Shown: one piece after another, positions 12,340-35,700 of the stretch
Layout: each line of letters starts with the position of its first letter
Numbering within the stretch: the stretch's first letter is position 1
Assembly: GCA_023101725.1 (NCBI GenBank)
Contig: JALJCO010008621.1
Location: forward strand, 2,711,001-2,775,000
DNA from: Atherinomorus stipes
Taxonomy: Eukaryota; Chordata; Actinopteri; Atheriniformes; Atherinidae
Length of the DNA: 64,000 nt
Reading direction: 5' to 3'
The notes under the pieces: generated by a model
Told to the model about the DNA's origin: nothing
Database searches by the model: none
Seen by the model: only the letters and a program-made list of their open reading frames with translations
Program-made: the position numbers and the translations under genes

Positions 12340-14224
12340 ATGGCTTTAAGACGAGCATTGCACTTTGTTTTCAAAGTTGGTGACCGAGCCAAAACAGCCA
12401 CGTTTTACCGAGATGTTCTAGGAATGAAGGTATCATTGCATTTAATGGACAAGATGGTGTTCCAAAGCTGTTGTTTAAGGCCAACTTTTGATGACCATGA
12501 CAGAAATATCAGCCTCAATGCAACGCTGTATCTTATTTCAATTGTCAATATTTGTGATACTTCAATTTATTTACAAAGACATTACGGCGAGCGATTATGT
12601 TTTTCATCTTTGGTCTTTCATTTCAGGTTTTACGACATGAAGAGTTCGAGGAAGGCTGCAAAGCTACTTGCAATGGGTAGAAAATGAATCAAGACACACC
12701 ATCTTTACTTTGCACTTTGTACTTACTGGTGCTAGAATACTAATATTAACCCTTTTTGTGCTGTATTTGTTCAGCCCTTACGATGGGAAGTGGAGCAAGA
12801 CAATGGTTGGCTATGGTCCAGAGGATGACCATTTTGTCGCTGAACTGACGTACAATTATGGGGTGGGAGAGTATCAACTTGGTAACGACTTCTTGGTGAG
12901 TGATAGTTAATCTGGACGCTGCACAAAGGAAAATCATACACAAGCCCTGTTATGCATGTACAGCTGTAGTAAAGGGCTATTTGCTCTTATACGTTTCTGT
13001 TAGGGTTTAACCCTTCAGTCTAGCCAAGCTGTGAGCAACGCCAAACGACTTGGATGGCCTCTAACTGAGGTAGAGGAAGCTCTGTATCTGACCCAGGCTC
13101 CAGGAGGATATCCCTTCTACATTGTGGACAAAGAGCAACCTCCTCATGGTAAATATTTTATGATAGTTTATCAAGCTAAAATGGGAAATATGGGTTGCTC
13201 ACAACTTTACAGATGTAAAATGATAGTTTCACAGACTTGCGCTCTGCTCGGTTTGTACCCATAATGGCCTTCCTGTAAGCTGCAGTTATTTGTCCTCAGA
13301 TCCTGTTCAGAAAGTTCGCCTTGGGGTGTCAGACCTCCAGAAGTCAACTCACTACTGGGCTACACTACTGGGAATGACTGTGATGGACAAAAATGAGGAA
13401 AAGAAGACAGTACTGTTGGGATTTGCAGACTCCCAAGTAAGTCAAATACACCCAGATATGTTTTTTTACAAACAGATTAAGATGTGTCTAAAGTAGTTGA
13501 TGGTTAAATTGTATGTCATGTTTCAGGCAGGTGGATTAACAATGTATTTTTTTCTGCATTTGTACAAAATATGAGGCTTTTGTTGTTTCTGTGTAGTGTA
13601 AACTAGAGCTTCAGGACATTGGCGGGGCAGTCGATCATAGAACAGCGTTTGGAAGAATTGCATTTTCATGTCCACGAGAACAAGTAAAATGCTTTTCTTG
13701 GCAAAGTCTCTCTTAATTGTTTTAATATGAAGAAATGTTATTATCAGCATGAATATGTGTGATTTATTTTTCTTAGCTGCCGAACCTTGAAGCCTTAATG
13801 AAGAAGGAAAATCAGAAAATTCTCACTCCATTAGTCAGCCTGGACACGCCTGGAAAAGCCACGGTTGAAGTGGTTATTTTAGCTGACCCAGTAAGTGAAT
13901 TATTGAGATGAGGCTTTTTTCATGTTGAATAAACCCAAATAAATATAATAACAGTAAAATGTTGATTTTAGGACAGCCATGAGATCTGCTTTGTGGGAGA
14001 TGAGGCTTTCAGACAGTTGTCCACTGTGGACCCCAGAGGAAGTGAACTGCTTGATAAGGTTGTCATTTTTTCAACATTTAATCCTTTTGTGTAAATATAC
14101 ATCATGGTGATAGTTATTCACTTTTCTTATTTTCTTTATGCTTTTTACCTGGTTTCAGGCAATGGCTGAAGATAAAAGTGACGAGTGGTTTGCAAAGCAC
14201 AACAAACAGAAAGCTGCTGCCTGA
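12340..14224 (+). CDS. glod4: Glyoxalase domain-containing protein 4, nine exons
   Basis: Exons: 12340-12429, 12627-12676, 12775-12895, 13004-13148, 13300-13436, 13597-13683, 13777-13890, 13972-14058, 14159-14224. They sum to 897 nt, giving 298 residues, the usual vertebrate GLOD4 length. All introns are GT-AG and the phase is kept at every junction. The protein starts [16 protein letters not shown], a first VOC-fold (glyoxalase/bleomycin-resistance) module containing [12 protein letters not shown] second module from about residue 137 contains [17 protein letters not shown]. The [20 protein letters not shown] block is highly conserved in the family, and the protein ends [11 protein letters not shown]. 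The family is known as mitochondrial-associated VOC proteins without a settled reaction, and I do not infer one. Introns are short (about 80-200 bp). It is tail to tail with SAMHD1. The start codon is the first in-frame ATG and matches the conserved N-terminus. Confidence 0.95.
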
Positions 14225-14581
14225 ACTGAAGAGCCTGTCCTGGAAAACTGCCCACTGAACACGACCCCTCAGCTCACAGATGATGAGATGCTGAAAGACA
14301 ATTTCAGCATAAATGAGAAAGCATTCCATGAAGTGCTGCAATGGACCCTTTCCATAAGTTGATTTTTTTTTTTCCTCAACCAATGATTTTCTTTTAAAAA
14401 CATAAGACAGGTTAGAAGAAAATCTTAAGGCAACCCATTTCTTCAAATCAAAAGTATTGCCATGTGCAGGAGAGTAGTTTTACTGTTGGACCTCTTGTGT
14501 TTCTACCTGGCCATGGTGACTTAAGTTGGTACTCCAATCAAACCCTACCTGCGGACATACTTTGTGTTTCTGAATTGCAGT

Positions 14582-14625
14582 ATTAAAACTTGAAATGAAA
14601 AAAGATGTCACACACATTTAATAAA
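14582..14625 (+). terminator. GLOD4 candidate polyadenylation signals
   Basis: ATTAAA at 14582-14587 and AATAAA at 14620-14625 lie about 360-400 nt after the GLOD4 stop codon. They are the first good poly(A) signals in the 3' flank, so the 3' UTR probably ends just beyond one of them. This is inferred from motif and position only. Confidence 0.5.
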
Positions 14626-14659
14626 GGTGAGAGATGAACATTTAAGCACTTTTGTGCAG

Positions 14660-15849
14660 TTTTTATGAACTTGCAAAAACTGAGACTCCCAGAAACTAGC
14701 TTGAAGCTTGAAGTGGTCCAAAAACAAACAAAAAGAAAAATAAGACCAACGCACTGTACCTGATTGTCTCTTGAAACCCAGCATCTGTGACAATAGCTGG
14801 GGTTGTGTTGATGATGCCCTCAACTAACTTTATGACTTGCAGCCCTGTAAGATGTGCCCCAGCTGATCCAAAATCTGATTTTTCATGCTATAGTAATATT
14901 TGATAGGTAGTAGGTAGGTAGAGTAGTTGTTCATGAAAATCAGAAATTTAATAGGAAGCTTTTCTATTTTGTAATGCATTTTAACAAAAAGAATCTCCAG
15001 GCCACCAAAGGTGTTAAATATACGTGTGGAAATGCAATGCCAAATTAAATCTGGGTCTATCAAATATTTTATCCATTTGATTTTGAAGGCAGGGTGTAAT
15101 CTATGACAGTCTTAACACAGGGAAACCATATGAACTGAGTTTGTTAACCAAATTTAAAGAAAACAAAAGTCTTTTTTTTCTTCAATATAAAATCAAGTAG
15201 AATTTGTTTCATTTTTGTGCAAAGGCTGTTTGGAACAGCAAGAGCTGAGCTTGCATAAACAAAACAAAATTCCTTCACTCTTGGAAAGTAAAACTCAATC
15301 TGTTAAAATCAAGTCTCTGCAGCCCCAAATTAAATCTCTGTTGCAAAGTTTTCCAGTGGTTCTTGTAGTCTGGTTTCTAACTGTAGTAATCCCTAGGTAT
15401 TTAAAAACAGACTTAATTCCCATCAAGAAATTCATCAAAGTTTTTACCTTGAATTCACATTTAGAAAAGTCTCAAGTGCTGTATCAATTTGAGACTTGCA
15501 CTCTGCAATGTTGTAGTAAATTCATGTGATTTTAGATTGAAAATGTGGATATTGCTTGTTGCCAATGTTGTTTGTTTTTAGACTGTTTTCTAAACTCACC
15601 TGAATCATAAAGATTAGCAATAAAATTGTAGGTCAGGAGCAGGAGCCACTCCTCAGCATTTATAATAATCAGTTCCTGAGGAAAGGCACCCAGATCTCCA
15701 CAGACACCTGTCACACACTACATTGTCACTACACCCTGCTGCCATCAGGGTGCAGGTTCAGGTCTCTCAGATTGAGGACAAAGTGGGCCTCATCCAGTTT
15801 TGTTCCCACCTCTACTCGCATGTTAAATGGGTGATTGTTGGACTCATCA
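14660..15849. other. Intergenic stretch, no gene recognised
   Basis: AT-rich sequence with scattered short frames and a GTAG-rich tetranucleotide patch near 14905-14925. No exon, RNA gene or transposon terminus is recognisable. Confidence 0.4.
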
Positions 15850-16030
15850 TTCCACTATATTATTTTTTTATATTGCTTTACATTACGTGTATCTTATTAT
15901 GTGGCTTTTAATCTATTTTTTTTATTGCTGGACTTGAAGTGTATGTATGATTGTGCCTGCTAGCTACACTTCTCTCAGCAAATGAAGTTCCTTACGGATA
16001 AATAAAGTGAATTTGAATTTAATTGGATTT
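15725..16030 (+). repeat. LINE 3' tail
   Basis: The 3' part reads GTTCCTTACGGATAAATAAAGTG followed by a degenerate GAATTTGAATT-type repeat to about 16030. This is the standard form of a truncated fish non-LTR element tail. The upstream phrase CCCTGCTGCCATCAGGGTG (about 15733) may be the decayed coding end. The left limit is uncertain. Confidence 0.5.
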
Positions 16031-16702
16031 GAATTCACCTGCTCAGGGACTGCAGATGGAAACTAGCTTAAGCTAAATCTGGTGCAAAGCATCTTTTATT
16101 AATGCTTTTCACAGTTTCCCTGTCAAACTAATAAAAATGTGGCAAAAATGGAGACTAGTTTTTATTCAGTCAAGTTTGCAAAATACACACAGAACATAAT
16201 TTACAGCCACAATAGTCTTTAATAACCAACATGAAGTCAAATATTAATTATTCAAATCATTTGTTATCTATAAAGAAGTGGTGCACTTGTAACTGCAGAC
16301 CTGTAACTAAATCAGTAGACCAAATTCATCTTCAAGTCTAATGCCACTTACTTCAGTCAGTCAGTGCATGGCAGAGTGAACTAATGTGCAATGAACAAGG
16401 TTATAGACGTTTGTGTTGAGATCACACACCGAAGAGTGAAATATCCCAAATATAGTATAATAGCATCTTCTATAGATAAGGAGTTTTAATTCCAGGCAAT
16501 CATTCAAAGAACAATCAAAGCACTACAGCCACTTCTTCTCTTCAAGTCATTAAAAACTTCAAAACAATTTGAGATGAACTTGGCTGTTTAACAAATTTTC
16601 CAGTTGACACCAGGCAGCCATATGACATCCTCTACAGCTGGAGTGTTTGGGAGCAGACAGTAACATCAGGGACTGTAAGAATGTAGACCTGGAGATAAAC
16701 TC

Positions 16703-17394
16703 CCCTTACCAAAAAGTAGTATATGCAAGTATACTTTAAGTATACTCATTTTAAACTTTAAATAGGACAGTATACTTTCAGTTTACTGTTTATGTACTTA
16801 TCAGAAATATACTTAAAGTTTACTTGGCATTTACTCATAAATATACAAAGTTTAAGTATATTTAGCCTATACTTGCATTTAAACTTTTGAACAGTACACT
16901 TTAATAGTAGTACATTCATAGTACATTTTCACACATACTAGTTACTTTGTGGCATACTGCAAGATGTACATTCTGTCATGTTTTTAAATACTACTGTATC
17001 TTGTAAGATTTAGGGGCTCTCTCTGCACACTTTGAAAACTCCCAGTTCATATTGTATATATTACTTTTAGTTTACTTATAAGTGTACTTTAGTATACTTA
17101 AAAATATACTTTAGTATACTTAAAAGTGTACTTTCTAAAAGTAAGAGTAAGCTTGGAGTTTTAGTATGAGTAAACTATCAGTATACTGAGAAGATTACTT
17201 TCAATATACTTAAAAGTGTACTTGTAAATACTTAAAGTGGGCCAATTTAGTCCCAAGAAGTATACGTACTTGTTGGTATACTGCTAGTACATTGGTGTCA
17301 GTGTACTTGGTAAATGAAAGTACACTTGGGGGATACACTTTATACTTGAGCATACTTAATGAGATGTACTTAAGATACTTCTTTTCGGTAAGGG
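16703..17394. mobile_element. Non-autonomous DNA element with internal AAGTATACTT repeats
   Basis: The left end reads CCCTTACCAAAAAGTA (from 16703) and the right end is its inverted counterpart, TACTTCTTTTCGGTAAGGG (to 17394). This gives terminal inverted repeats with the core CCCTTACC. The interior is filled with variants of the self-complementary motif AAGTATACTT and of AAAGTGTACTT, on both strands. No long reading frame is present, so it is a MITE-like derivative. I could not identify a clear target-site duplication, so the superfamily is not assigned. Confidence 0.65.
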
Positions 17395-19390
17395 TTATGC
17401 AGGGCAGTAACCTGTGGAACACTGTAGGAGGACAAGGTGTAGCATCCCCATGCCAGCATCCAAAGAACACAACTTATACCTCCAGTATTTTCCCCATAGT
17501 GTATATAATTTACAACACACTCACTCATAATAATCATTTTGATCTTGCCTTCTCTGGCTGTAGATCGTGTTGTCTGTCTCATTTCAGTGACATTAAAGTG
17601 AGATGAAATGTGACATGATCGTTCAGATTGAGGTCAGTGATAAACAGTAAATGTGGATCTGATTTAGCACCACATATGAAAGTGGACTGGGTTTGATCAG
17701 ATTTGTGCTGTTGTGCCTGCAGCATGACTGTCTTCCTTGAATATCAGGCCTAATGTTGAGTGATTAGAACAAAAACCTGCAGTGAAACCGAAGCTTTGTA
17801 AACAGAAAATAAACTGCTTAGCAATGAGTGAATCAAACTTTAAATAGATCTTTAAAAAGCTCCTAAAACAATCCATGAGCACCAGCCCTCCTTTACTTTG
17901 AAAATATTGTCCATCTGAGCACCAGATTCTACTGGATCCTGCTGGGTGATGCTTGGAGATTCCTGCTTTTATTAGCCTCAATTACAATCACAAAGTTTGT
18001 CTCACCCTTGTTTTCAAAATCATGGCCAAGCTTGTTACATTCTGGTCTAACCCTCTGTAATTACCTTATTCAGTCTTTTTACTTCGAGATACTCTTGCGA
18101 TTTCAGTTCTGACTAAGCAGTTAAATTACACGTCTTTAACTCTACATCCATAATTTACTTTGATCGACTGGAGGTCAAATGCACTATTGCAACTCTTTAA
18201 TGATCACTGCCTCTCCATCCTTGACCAAATTGCCCAATTCAGTATAGATCAATAATCACACTTGAGCCTGATAGATCGAAAACTTATGTCAGTAAAAGTG
18301 CAGCAAATCTGAGGAAACAAAAAATTGTATTTTATAAATGTGGGGTCCAAATTAGATTATTCTAAAGGGCACTTTCTAAACTCCCATCCAATCAAAGGTT
18401 TTGGGGAAAGCGATTTTTGCATCTTTAATGCTTTCATTCTGGTTTAAAACCCTCCAGAAAACAGCCAGACTTTAAGGTAACCAATGAACGATAGACAAAC
18501 GCACGTTGATTAAATTGTTCATTTTTTTTCCCTCTTGGATTTAAGATCTGTTGTTCAATTGTTTGGAGACCTGGGTTGGAAAAAAGCATTTTGCTCCTCG
18601 CTAATTTAGCACATATTGCTCTCAGTTCAGGATGACAAAAGAAAAAATTCACTTTGATGGGAACTTTTCAAAACTTTTAATTTACATTCACATGCTTTCA
18701 AATATATTTTCTTATTTTCCAAAGACATATTGAGCGAAGGTTTGATGAGGCTAATATTTTGGTAACAAAACATTTTACATGAGTATCTAAAATACCACTT
18801 TAAATGTTTAACAGACCTGCGAGGCAAATACAGTAATGAGCATGTCAAGTTACTGGATGACCAATAAATAAAGCACTTCAAAACACACTCAACCAAAAGA
18901 AAATAAATACAAAAGCAGGATTAGCCAAATCTCAAAATAATCCCACAAGTAAAACACTTTGAATGTGATTAACTTTTTAAATGCAGCAGAGTAAAAGTGA
19001 TTTTTCTGGACGCTGAAGAGTAATTTGACATATTTAAAGCTGAATAAAAACAGACCTGAAATAGCTGCATGTGTTTAAAAACACACCACCATGAAGTATC
19101 TGATTTCTGAGGCTTTTTATGTTTGACATATTGTTTTGAACATAATAGAAGCTTTCTGAAGTGCATAATTAAACTTAAAAATGGTTTAAACTAAAATCCA
19201 ATTTAAATTATTGATGTGTATAATGTTGACAAAAGCTATATTTCTCTAAAGCAAACCTTTTCCATAAAAGAATCACAGTATCCTTTCTGCGCTCATCAAC
19301 ACACTCACCTCGTAGAAAAATATAGTTTTCTTATTAAACACTCATCTTTCCCGTCTTTATTTGGGCGACATGTTCCCTCTCCCCCACCTC
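17395..19390. other. Intergenic and presumed SAMHD1 3' UTR
   Basis: Lies beyond the SAMHD1 stop codon on the minus strand. A poly(A) signal candidate (AATAAA on the minus strand) is at 19356-19361, only about 35 nt after the stop. Others lie further out, so the 3' end of the transcript is uncertain. No other gene is recognised. Confidence 0.35.
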
Positions 19391-30246
<10,856 letters not shown>

Positions 30247-30449
30247 ATCCAGCTAACAAACGGGCGGTCAGACCTCAGACAGCAGATTAAAGTCACGAAA
30301 AACAAAAGTAGATTGCGATTTCCACGTCTAGTGAAGACAGCTGATCACAGAATACCGCACAAAATGTGTCTGTCAACACAGCTAGAAATACCCGGGTTTT
30401 GTCTTTTCACCGGTTTAATCAAGTAATATATACACACATCACTTCTGCT

Positions 30450-30459
30450 TTTCTATTTC
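30450..30459 (-). promoter_or_regulatory. ISRE-like site upstream of SAMHD1
   Basis: On the minus strand this reads GAAATAGAAA, an exact GAAANNGAAA interferon-stimulated-response-element core, about 205 bp upstream of the SAMHD1 start codon. SAMHD1 is interferon- and IRF-responsive in vertebrates, so position and family knowledge agree. A 10-bp motif can occur by chance in AT-rich DNA. Confidence 0.35.
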
Positions 30460-30477
30460 AAAATAAAGCTCCACAAC

Positions 30478-30516
30478 TCTTTCTCTCACTCTTTCTCTCT
30501 CTCTCTCTCTCTCTTA
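30478..30516. repeat. (CT)n-rich microsatellite in SAMHD1 5' flank
   Basis: A pyrimidine tract of CTTT and CT repeats on the plus strand (GA on the transcribed sense), next to the ISRE-like site. It is about 240-270 bp upstream of the start codon. Confidence 0.85.
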
Positions 30517-31598
30517 ATAAAAGTGGCATTTATTAGTCTGAATTGTTTGCATTATTCATCGTAAAATATTTTTCATTTGAAACAACACAAAGAATTAAAA
30601 CGCTTTTTAAAGCCACAGATACACATTCTGATGGATAACTGTGGTGGGACACTGATGTCAGATACGTCTTATAAAGTAAAACATCCCCCACTCCTTTATC
30701 ACATCTCATTGTCACCATCTACCAATATTTCTGCCTGTACACAGTCATGTAAAAGTGTCAATTAAAATAGCTGTTTACAGTAGAACCGCTTAATGTGATT
30801 TAATTTGATAAATTTAACGCGTCGCTTCCGGTTTTTATGGCATACTTTGTGGATGACACGTGGTGGGTGGAGCTAAATGTGGCGGATAATGATGCATTCT
30901 TGTTCCTCGGAAATATGAACTAAAATAATTATTTTGGTTATCCACGCTGCCTACATTTAGGCTACCTCCAGATTTACCTAGTTTTGGTTTTGGTAACAGC
31001 CAAATTAAACTTGAATGCAGTAAAAAGAACTTTTCCGCAAAATCACTTTGTGTCACTTAGTTTTATATCAAGTAGCCGATAACTTTTAAAAGTTTTTTTT
31101 TTTTTTGCGTTTGAAGTTTCCTATTGAGTAACTCTGTAGTGAATTTCACGTAAAACGTGAAAATCAATATCCAAGTTATCAACGAATCGATATGATATAT
31201 TTTCTTTCATTTCCGCTGCAAGTTGTTAGTAAAAACCACATTTCCAATTGTCTATAAATGCAGCAGAAGTTTTGACAGCATGACCCAGATGATTACATAA
31301 CGTGCAACGACGTAGATGATTGTAAATCGACAACTGTTACTCGGCCGGGCGGAGAGTTGCTGTGAGGCAGAGGGCTTGTGGCATGTGCTGAGCTTCTGAC
31401 TTGAGTGACTAGTCTGTTGGCAGGGCCGGTTTGCTGCATGACAACTCCTTTAGTTGATAGATCTGTGGGTAGTTTGGTTGGGTGAGTGCTGTCAGGCGGG
31501 GGGGTTGTTGGAAGATCTTGCGGTCTCGCCAACGTCTTCCCCGGGAGGCGAGTGTGTGTGCGTGGGGGCTGGTAGCAGGCAGTTGGTGCCAGGCTGCT

Positions 31599-32756
31599 AT
31601 GGCTTCCGAGCCGGGAGGGGGGGGAGAGAAGTTTGTTATGGGGAGTAGGAAGCGGGGATGTTCGGAATCGTCTCTAGAGGCGACTATTAACAGAGGGATT
31701 AAGATGGCAAAATCTGCGGTTGAGTATAAAGTTGTGTTTAAACTTAAAGATCAGCGAGGAGATGGGTTTAGGGCGCTGAATCCTTTAAAGATAGCAGAGT
31801 CTCTGAGAGTGCTTGGTGAGGGTGTCAGGGCCCATGCGGTCCCAAGTGGGGCTCTCTTGGTCTTTTGTTGCTCAGAGGAGCAGAGTGAGAAGGCCAAGAA
31901 GATCTCCAAAGTTTGCGGGAAGAAGGTTGAAGTTTCAGTACCAGAGCGGACAGATGTGGCTAAGGGGGTTATTTATAGTGTGTGTGTGCCGATATTTCTG
32001 AGAGGGAACTTAAGGAGAATATAGTGGGAGGAGAAGTTGTGGATGTGAAGCGCTTTAAGGCACGGGAGGGGGGCAACCCTAATACTCCAGTTCTATTGTC
32101 GTTTAAGGGTGAGCTTCCTGTAAGGGTGTATATTGGGTGTCTGTCCTACCAGGTGAGGGCTTATGTAAGGCCCCCGATGAGGTGTTTCAAGTGCCAGAGA
32201 TTTGGCCATATGGCGGCTGCATGTAGGGGAGGCCGGCGCTGCCTAAAGTGTGGCGGGGACCATGATATTACTGGGTGCGGGGTTGCTTCACCTAAGTGTT
32301 GTAACTGTGGGGGGGGCATGTGGCGTCCTCTCGTGAGTGCCTTCACTTTGTTAGGGCAAGACAGGTGCAGGAGGTAAAGGAGCGGCAGAGGGTCTCGTAT
32401 GCAGAGGCGCTCAAGCAGGTTGAAGGGGCAAGGCCCTCAGTGTCTGAGGGGGCAGTCGCGGGCGCAGGGGTGAGTCAGAGTGGGGGTGCTGCTACACCTG
32501 ATAGGTTTGTTGTCCAGACAGAGTCTCTTCTGGCCTTTATGGTGGAAGTGTTGTGTTTTGTGTGTGAAAACACTCCGAGACGTGACCTTCTTGTGTCCGT
32601 GACCTCGGCTGCGAAAAGATTTTTGGGCTTAAGCACCTGAGCTCCCGGTCTCTCAGTGACTTTATTGCTGCGCAGGAGGCTCAGGGTGGGAGGGAATCTG
32701 ATGTGGGGGATGAAGTTGAGCTGGTTTGTCCAGTGTATGAGGACATTAGTGAGTGA
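31599..32756 (+). pseudogene. LINE ORF1, nucleic-acid-binding protein, frameshifted
   Basis: Starts at ATG 31599 (MASEPGGGGEKF) and ends at a TGA near 32754-32756. Three cysteine/histidine knuckles sit at about 32190-32320: CFKCQRFGHMAAAC, CLKCGGDHDITGC and CCNCGGG. These mark it as the gag-like ORF1 of an I-type LINE, which packages element RNA. The frame changes near 31980-31990 (a TG run), near 32308-32316 (a G8 run) and near 32625, so no single frame covers the protein. The start is chosen as the first ATG ahead of the conserved region; an upstream in-frame ATG at 31482 is possible. Confidence 0.85.
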
Positions 32757-32773
32757 CACTCGTTCTTTGGCTC

Positions 32774-35700
32774 ATGGTTAATATTTTGCAATGGAATGCA
32801 AGAAGTCTCATTGCAAATGGTCAGGGTTTTAAAAAGTTTATACGGGACTTTCTTCCCAGGCCGGATTTTATTTGTGTCCAGGAGACATGGTTAAAACCAA
32901 ACCTAGACTTTGTCATCCCAGGGTATGAGGGTATCCGTAAGGACAGACTGAGTAGGTCGGGTGGTGGGTGTGTAATTTTCATTAGGTCAGGGATTCGGTA
33001 TAGGGTCCGGGCATGGGATAGGGAGCTCGAGTGTATCATTGTTGAAGTGTGGGGAGAGGAGGGGAAGTTTAATTTGATTAATTGTTATAATTCTGGTAAA
33101 ACGTTGCTTCTAACTGATTTTGAGGAAATTTTGGCTATGACTGGGGCCCCCATTGTTTGGGTCGGAGACTTAAATGCTCACAACCCTTTGTGGGGTAGCT
33201 GTGACAGGGATTCGAATGGATGTTTGATTGAAGACTTTTTGGACCGTGCTAATCTTGTAGTTTTGAATACTGGTGCTGGTACCCGAGTTGACCTGCGTTC
33301 TGGCAAACTTTCGTGCTTAGATCTTACCTTGCGTCTCCTAGCTGGGCCAGAGTAGCAGAGTGGAAAGTGTTGGGAGCCGATCCGTTGGGAAGTGACCACT
33401 TCCCTGTGCTGAGTTGCTTTGGCAGGTCCCTGGTGGAGGATGCAGAGGAGAGGACTCCTAGGTTTAATTTTCCCCTGGCGGACTGGCGTAAGTTTAGTGA
33501 GGCTGTAGCTACTGGGTTGGACTCTGTGGTGAGTGAAGGGACGATAGATGAGTATTGTGACTCATTGTCTGCGCTGATTATGAGAGCTGCGTCCCTGTCG
33601 ATTCCTTTCAGTAAAGGCCTGAAGGAACGGGTCCCGGTACCTTGGTGGAATAAGGAGTGTGATGCAGTGGTCAGTAAGAGGAAACAAGCCTTTAGGCGAG
33701 TGCGCCGGTTTCCTACGCCGGAAAATGTGCTTGAGTATAAGCGCTGTAGGGCGATGGCTAGGAAAGTCATAAAGGCTGAAAAAAAGAAGTGTTGGAGGAA
33801 GTTTTGTGGTACTTTGGGCCCGGAAACCCCTGTTGTTGCTTTGTGGAGGAGAATTCGGCGTATGGCTGGGAAAACCGTGAGCTTCAGTGTACCAGTGTTG
33901 TGTGATGGTCAGAGGGAAGCAGTTACGAGTAAGGAGAAGGCAGATCTGTGTGTTGCTGTCTTTCAAGCGGTTCATAACTCAGGGCATCTGGGTGAAGAGA
34001 TTCTCCGTTTGCGCAGGGAAACTGTGAGAGGTGGTCAGTCAATATTGGAGGGTGAGGTTGCAGATGCTAAGGGGTGTGAGTATAACTTGTATTTTTCGGT
34101 AAGGGAGCTGGAGGATGCAATTCAGGCTGGGGCTAATACCTCCCCAGGGCAGGATGGAGTAAGCTATGGGTTGTTGCAACATCTGGACGAGGGCACTCTG
34201 CATGAGGTTCTGGCTTTGTTTAATTATGTATGGGAGTCTGGTAGTTTACCAGTGTCCTGGAAACAGGCTGTTGTGGTTCCTATTGTGAAGCCGGGGAAGG
34301 ACCCATCCTCTCCCTCCTCTTACAGGCCAATAGCTTTGACTTCGGTGTTGTGTAAGGTGATGGAGAGGATGGTTACCAATCGTTTGGTTCACTACCTGGA
34401 AACAGGAAATTTCTTTGTTGACTATCAGAATGGGTTCCGTAAGGGTAGGAACACAATGGACTCTGCGGTGGTGTTGGACAGGGAGGTCAGAAGGGCTATT
34501 GTAAATAAGGAAGCTGTTGTGGCGGTGTTTTTGGATATAGAAAAAGCTTATGACAGCTTGTGGAGAGAGGGCCTGCTCCTTAAGTTGTGTAATGCTGGGG
34601 TTTGTGGGAGGATGTTTAGGTGGATTAAGAATTTTTTGAGTGGTAGGCGGATCCAGGTAAGGATAGGGAATGCGCTGTCTGAGGTTGTGGACATAGAGAA
34701 TGGTACACCCCAAGGGTCTGTGATCAGCCCAGTTTTGTTTAATGTGATGATCAATGATATTTTTCAGTCTGTAGACATGAGATTTGGTAAGTCTCTGTTT
34801 GCTGATGACGGGGCCCTTTGGAGGGAGTGGAAGAAATGTGCAGCATTTGATCTGTGAGATGCAGAGTGCACTCAGTTGTGTTGTGAGGTGGGCAGATAAG
34901 TGGGGGTTTAGGCTGTCTGTTGAGAAGAGCAAGTTTATGGTTTTTGGTCTGAAAAGGAAAATCCCATTGTGCATTCTTACATTGTATAATTCCCCTATTG
35001 AAAGGGTGAGTGTGTTTAAATTCTTGGGTCTTTGGTTCGATGAGAGACTGACTTGGAGGGCTCATGTAGCCCAAGTTGTTAGTAGAAGTGAGAAAGTGAT
35101 AAATGTTATGAGGAGCTTGTCGGGAAGTGATTGGGGGGCGGAGAGGTGTACGTTGTAGCTTATATATCGAGCCATGATTAGGTCCTTATTGGATTATGGA
35201 TGTGTTATTTTTGCTGCTGCTTCTAAGACTGTGTTAGGTAAACTTGTTGGAGTGCAGGCTAAAGCTCTACGTATCTGTAGCGGGGCTTTTAGAACCACTT
35301 CCATCCCCGCACTGTTGGTGGAAATGAGTGAGTCTCCTCTGCATCTGAGGTGGTCCAGATTGGGACTCCATTATTGGGCCAAGGTGGCAGGGTATAGTAG
35401 GCCTTTGGCAGCTAAGTGTGTACTGGAGGACTGCTGGGAGTTTACTAAAAGGCCTGATAAGGACTGTTTTATTGCACAGGTAGGGAAGGTTGCTCAGGCG
35501 TTGGGATTTCAAAAGGATGCCGTGGTTGGTGTGGTGTGGCCCTCTGTGCCTGTGTGGAGGCTCCCTGAACCAGAGGTCAATATTGACCTGCTGGGGATGG
35601 CTAGAGGAGCAGCTTGTGGTCATCTGCAGCAATTTTTGAGTGAACAGGGAGATGCAGTCCAGATTTTCACAGATGGGTCTAAGGAGGGAAGTAGAGCAGG

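Noticed and set aside
34246..34974. 242-codon minus-strand frame
   Set aside because: It is the antisense shadow of the LINE reverse-transcriptase region, which has clear motifs on the plus strand.
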